Shown one piece after another: positions 45,546 to 48,117 of a stretch of 48,117 bases of DNA. The position numbers and the translations under genes were made by a program. The notes under the pieces are model-generated. The model searched no databases, was not told the origin of the DNA, and worked only from the letters and a program-made list of their open reading frames with translations. The DNA comes from Chromera velia (Eukaryota; Sar; Chromeraceae), in contig JAHBMJ010005087.1 in assembly GCA_018398765.1 (NCBI GenBank), positions 1 to 48,117 of the forward strand. The letters run 5' to 3'. The number at the start of each line of letters is the position of its first letter. The stretch's first letter is position 1.

Positions 45546-46690
45546 CGAAATGTAAATGCTTAACATTTCTTGTCATGCAACAACGAGTGCACCGTACAAC
45601 TGCATGTCACTATGTCATCGATCCGTATGCCACGGACACTGCATTATCATAGACCGATCGATAATACCGTTTGCTGCACTGACTGCCAGTGTGCATGTGC
45701 CAGTGTATCACACGCTTTATCCTAAGCCCAAACACCGGCAGGGCAGGAGCGCGATGCATCAATTCACGAGATCGAGTCTCAGGCTCTCAGCAGCGATCGA
45801 ACGAAATGAAAACGGAAGCAAGGCATTGAAGGCATGCAGGCCTTGAGGCAGCCATGCGAGAATCGATCACTTCATGCACGCTGACTTCAGTCGTTCAATC
45901 AATTGATGAATTAATTAGTGAGGCGTTTCGCTGTACGTCTCTTTATCTGTCTGTCCATCTGTCTGACCACTTCCCATCCCCCGGCTGTCGAGCTGATTGC
46001 AACACCATGCGCACCTCCATCTCTCCAGGCCGGACTGTTCTTTGACCGTCCCTTTGCCCAGTGGCATGCAACCAACCAACCAATTCATTCCAACGGCGTG
46101 CATGGCAAGGCTCGTCGATGCACAAGCGATCAATCGATCATGCAGGCAGGATTGACATTAAAAGAAAAGGAGACAACCAAACACCTCAGTTCATGGATGG
46201 ACGGGCACGTCAGAGCGATTTCTTTCTTTCATTCATTCTTGAATTAATTTACGGAGCAATGGCAGGGCCATGCATCTCCTTTTTCCAACAGCTATTGGAG
46301 TGAAAGTCTACCTGACTGGTGAAGTGACAACGTCCAAGTGGCGTGTGACCCATGCAGGCTGCGTGTACGGCAGTCCGACAGTCAGTTTGCCAGCCTGTCT
46401 CTCCTCCTGTACTATACACCCATACAGAGAACGAAAGCTGCCATGATGGAAGAGCGACTCTGTCCCCCTCCCCCGGTGCTTTTACGTCTCTTCTCTCTGT
46501 CACTCAATCCTTCAGCACCTCTTTCCTCCTTGCCCACTTCTTGTCGTGATTCCTTTCACTTCTTTCCCTCTCTCTTCTGAGCTCATCACCTCTTCCTTCC
46601 TCCGCTTTCATTCTGCCACTTTCAGTCAACATCTTGCTCCCCGACCTGAATCACCATTGCGCCCCTCCTCACTCTCCTCTCCTCCCCCCC
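45546..46690. other. Spacer without recognisable gene
   Basis: Mixed-composition sequence with GATCGATC palindromes and short CTGT runs. Short open frames on both strands look random. Confidence 0.4.
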
Positions 46691-46699
46691 CTCTTCTCT

Positions 46700-47059
46700 T
46701 CACTCCGTCTCATTCTCGCCCTCCTCAGTCATTTTCGCCTTCTTTGACGCACGCACCCCGCCCCAGAAGCCGATTCGGAACCAACCCCTCCCACCCGCTG
46801 CAGCTGCAGCCTTGGGCGACGCCGGCAGAGAGGGGGACTCGGAGGAGTCGCTGCCCTTCTCCTGTTCGGAATCTCCTCCCTCGGAGAACACGAGCTCGAA
46901 GTCGGAGTCAAAGGAGGCCCTCTCCCTCTCACCCATCTCCTCGTCCCCCCCCTCCCCTTCCGCTCTCACTCCCTCGTCTCCTTCCCTTTCCGCACGAACC
47001 CCCGGCTTGAGTCCCTTTCGGGCATCCGCGTTCAACTTCATGCGCATCTGGGTGACGGT
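46700..47059 (-). other. In-frame extension beyond the RBR stop codon
   Basis: Directly after the TAA at 47062-47060 the same frame stays open for about 120 codons (TVTQMRMKLNADARKG, then acidic Glu/Gly/Ser-rich sequence including SFDSDFELVFSEGGDSE) to 46700. It could be chance in GC-rich 3' UTR, a readthrough tail, or the result of a base error. Confidence 0.35.
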
Positions 47060-48117
47060 TTACAGGTTGCTGCGGAAGTCGCGGAGGAACTTTTTGAAGT
47101 TTTCCTTCCTGTCGTTCTCGGCAGGGACTTCGGGGTCGGTGAGGATCTCGTCGTAACTCTTCTCGAGCTGCGTTTGCAGCAAGGCGGTGTGCGTCTCCAG
47201 CGCTTCCACGCTGCACTCGAAGAGGCCCTGCTCGATCTCATCCGTGATGTAGTAGGCGTGCGGGTAGGACCACTTGAGGGTCTGACGGGAGAGCGCGATC
47301 TCTTTGCACGCACCCATGAAACACTGCTTCAAGTCCACCAGACGGGGGCAGCGAGGAGTACGGTCATTCACCAACGGGTTGTTGTACAACTTGGTGATCG
47401 TCTCCTCCGTCCGCTTGCGCTCGTTACGAAAGAAGTTGATGGCGCCGGCGTGTTTGTCGTGCTTTTCCACGTAGAGCATGTACTTGTCATGGGACGCCTT
47501 GGCTTTCCGCTCTTTCTCCTCGACCTCCGTCACAACCCCGGCTCTCCTCTTCTCGTTGTACTCTTTGCACTGGTAGAAGTTGTCGTGGCCTTTCCACTCC
47601 TTCAGGCACATCCAGCAGAAGTGAAAATCACACCCCCCAGCATCCTTCGAGCAGATCATGTGGTTACAGCCGTCGTTCTTCTGGATACGCTTCTTGCAGT
47701 TGGGACACGGGCGCGTGTGCGCCTCCATGAAATCATTCGTCCCCCCGTCCCCCTTGATCATCCAGTCCTTCACAGTCTCGCAGGCTGCGGGCTCATGAGC
47801 CTCATTAGAGCAGTTGAAGCAGAACCTGTGCCCGCAGTGGTCCTCGTCACATGCCACGTCATGCAGGAGGTCGCCCTCACTGACGACGGCTCTGCCACAG
47901 TCCTTGGGACACCACTGGACTTTCGAGTTGTCGTCAACGAACGAGTGCCGGTACCACTGCTCGTATTTCTGCAGTTGGTCATGGTCACACACTGCGTAGA
48001 AGACAGAGGAGGGCACGACGACGCTGCACCCGTGCACGGGGCACTTTGTCAGGAGGGCCCCCTTCCCTGTCTCCGCCTTCTGGTTGCACAAGTCTCCCCA
48101 ACAGGGAACGCAGGCGG
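47060..48117 (-). CDS. Ariadne-type RBR E3 ubiquitin ligase, C-terminal part (5' end off window)
   Basis: The frame is open from the right edge to a TAA at 47060; no true start is in the window. It begins in the end of RING1 (ACVPCWGDLCNQK). The in-between-RING domain follows, with WCPKDCGRAVV and CGHRFCFNCSNEAHEPAAC. RING2 is PCPNCKKRIQKNDGCNHMIC then GCDFHFCWMCLKEW; the Cys of DGCNHM is the expected catalytic residue that forms the ubiquitin thioester. The rest is an Ariadne-like helical domain (HDKYMLYVEKHDKHAGAI, then LVDLKQCFMGACKEIALSRQ and QTLKWSYPHAYYI), which in known members autoinhibits RING2. No intron interrupts the 1058 visible bases. Expected role: RING/HECT-hybrid ubiquitin transfer, usually activated by neddylated cullins. 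Confidence 0.93.
   Translation of the reverse strand, partial: ACVPCWGDLCNQKAETGKGALLTKCPVHGCSVVVPSSVFYAVCDHDQLQKYEQWYRHSFVDDNSKVQWCPKDCGRAVVSEGDLLHDVACDEDHCGHRFCFNCSNEAHEPAACETVKDWMIKGDGGTNDFMEAHTRPCPNCKKRIQKNDGCNHMICSKDAGGCDFHFCWMCLKEWKGHDNFYQCKEYNEKRRAGVVTEVEEKERKAKASHDKYMLYVEKHDKHAGAINFFRNERKRTEETITKLYNNPLVNDRTPRCPRLVDLKQCFMGACKEIALSRQTLKWSYPHAYYITDEIEQGLFECSVEALETHTALLQTQLEKSYDEILTDPEVPAENDRKENFKKFLRDFRSNL

Noticed and set aside
47044-47062. A 16-base GT-AG intron removing the RBR stop codon
   Set aside because: It is far too short for a spliceosomal intron, and removing it shifts the frame into an immediate stop.
1-48117. tRNA, rRNA or bacterial operon features
   Set aside because: I found no convincing tRNA cloverleaf, rRNA segment or Shine-Dalgarno-spaced gene string. 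Genes are spliced and widely spaced.

Overview
This is nuclear DNA of a eukaryote. Genes are split by GT-AG introns, start codons sit in Kozak-like contexts, introns and spacers are full of microsatellites, and there is a 15-base assembly gap (18103-18117). One gene begins with a signal-peptide-plus-transit-like leader that has Phe just after the predicted cleavage point. That is the pattern of proteins sent to a complex plastid of secondary origin. My best inference is a chromerid-like or other secondary-plastid alga; no single marker here proves it.

Layout, left to right. 1142-6681 (-): a split gene for a probably plastid-targeted class I SAM methyltransferase. 7292-10977 (+): a secreted protein of three homologous domains, one per exon, all introns phase 1. 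10978-16932: no host gene, but two inverted-repeat (MITE-like) elements and a 5'-truncated LINE fragment ending in (CAAT)n. 16933-22596 (-): a NUP50-like nucleoporin with an N-terminal basic motif, FG repeats and a C-terminal Ran-binding domain, rebuilt from ten exons. 24261-25673 (+): an intronless secreted GH29 alpha-L-fucosidase. 27492-36335: a mobile-element cluster with two inverted copies of one terminal-inverted-repeat element. The left copy is split by a second element (28439-31188) that carries an unrecognised four-exon gene; the right copy shows the nearly uninterrupted site. 36336-40704: low-complexity spacer. 40705-42268 (-): a METTL27-like methyltransferase, divergent from an ankyrin-like gene start at 42876 (+). 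43888-47059: repeats and spacer. 47060-48117 (-): the C-terminal part of an Ariadne-type RBR ubiquitin ligase running off the right edge.

The host genes are not an operon or a pathway. They cover plastid or cytosolic methylation, nuclear transport, secreted surface or glycan functions, and ubiquitylation. Three pairs are divergent (6681/7292, about 22.6/24.3 kb, 42268/42876), and two of these have GC-rich spacers of about 600 bases that probably hold both promoters.

Most notable: (1) many intron ends merge directly into microsatellites that are repeats of the splice signal itself; (2) the nested transposon pair with its own empty-site comparison; (3) the tandem exon-domain secreted protein. 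Exon models were made by hand from reading frame, intron phase and splice sites; no search or alignment was run.
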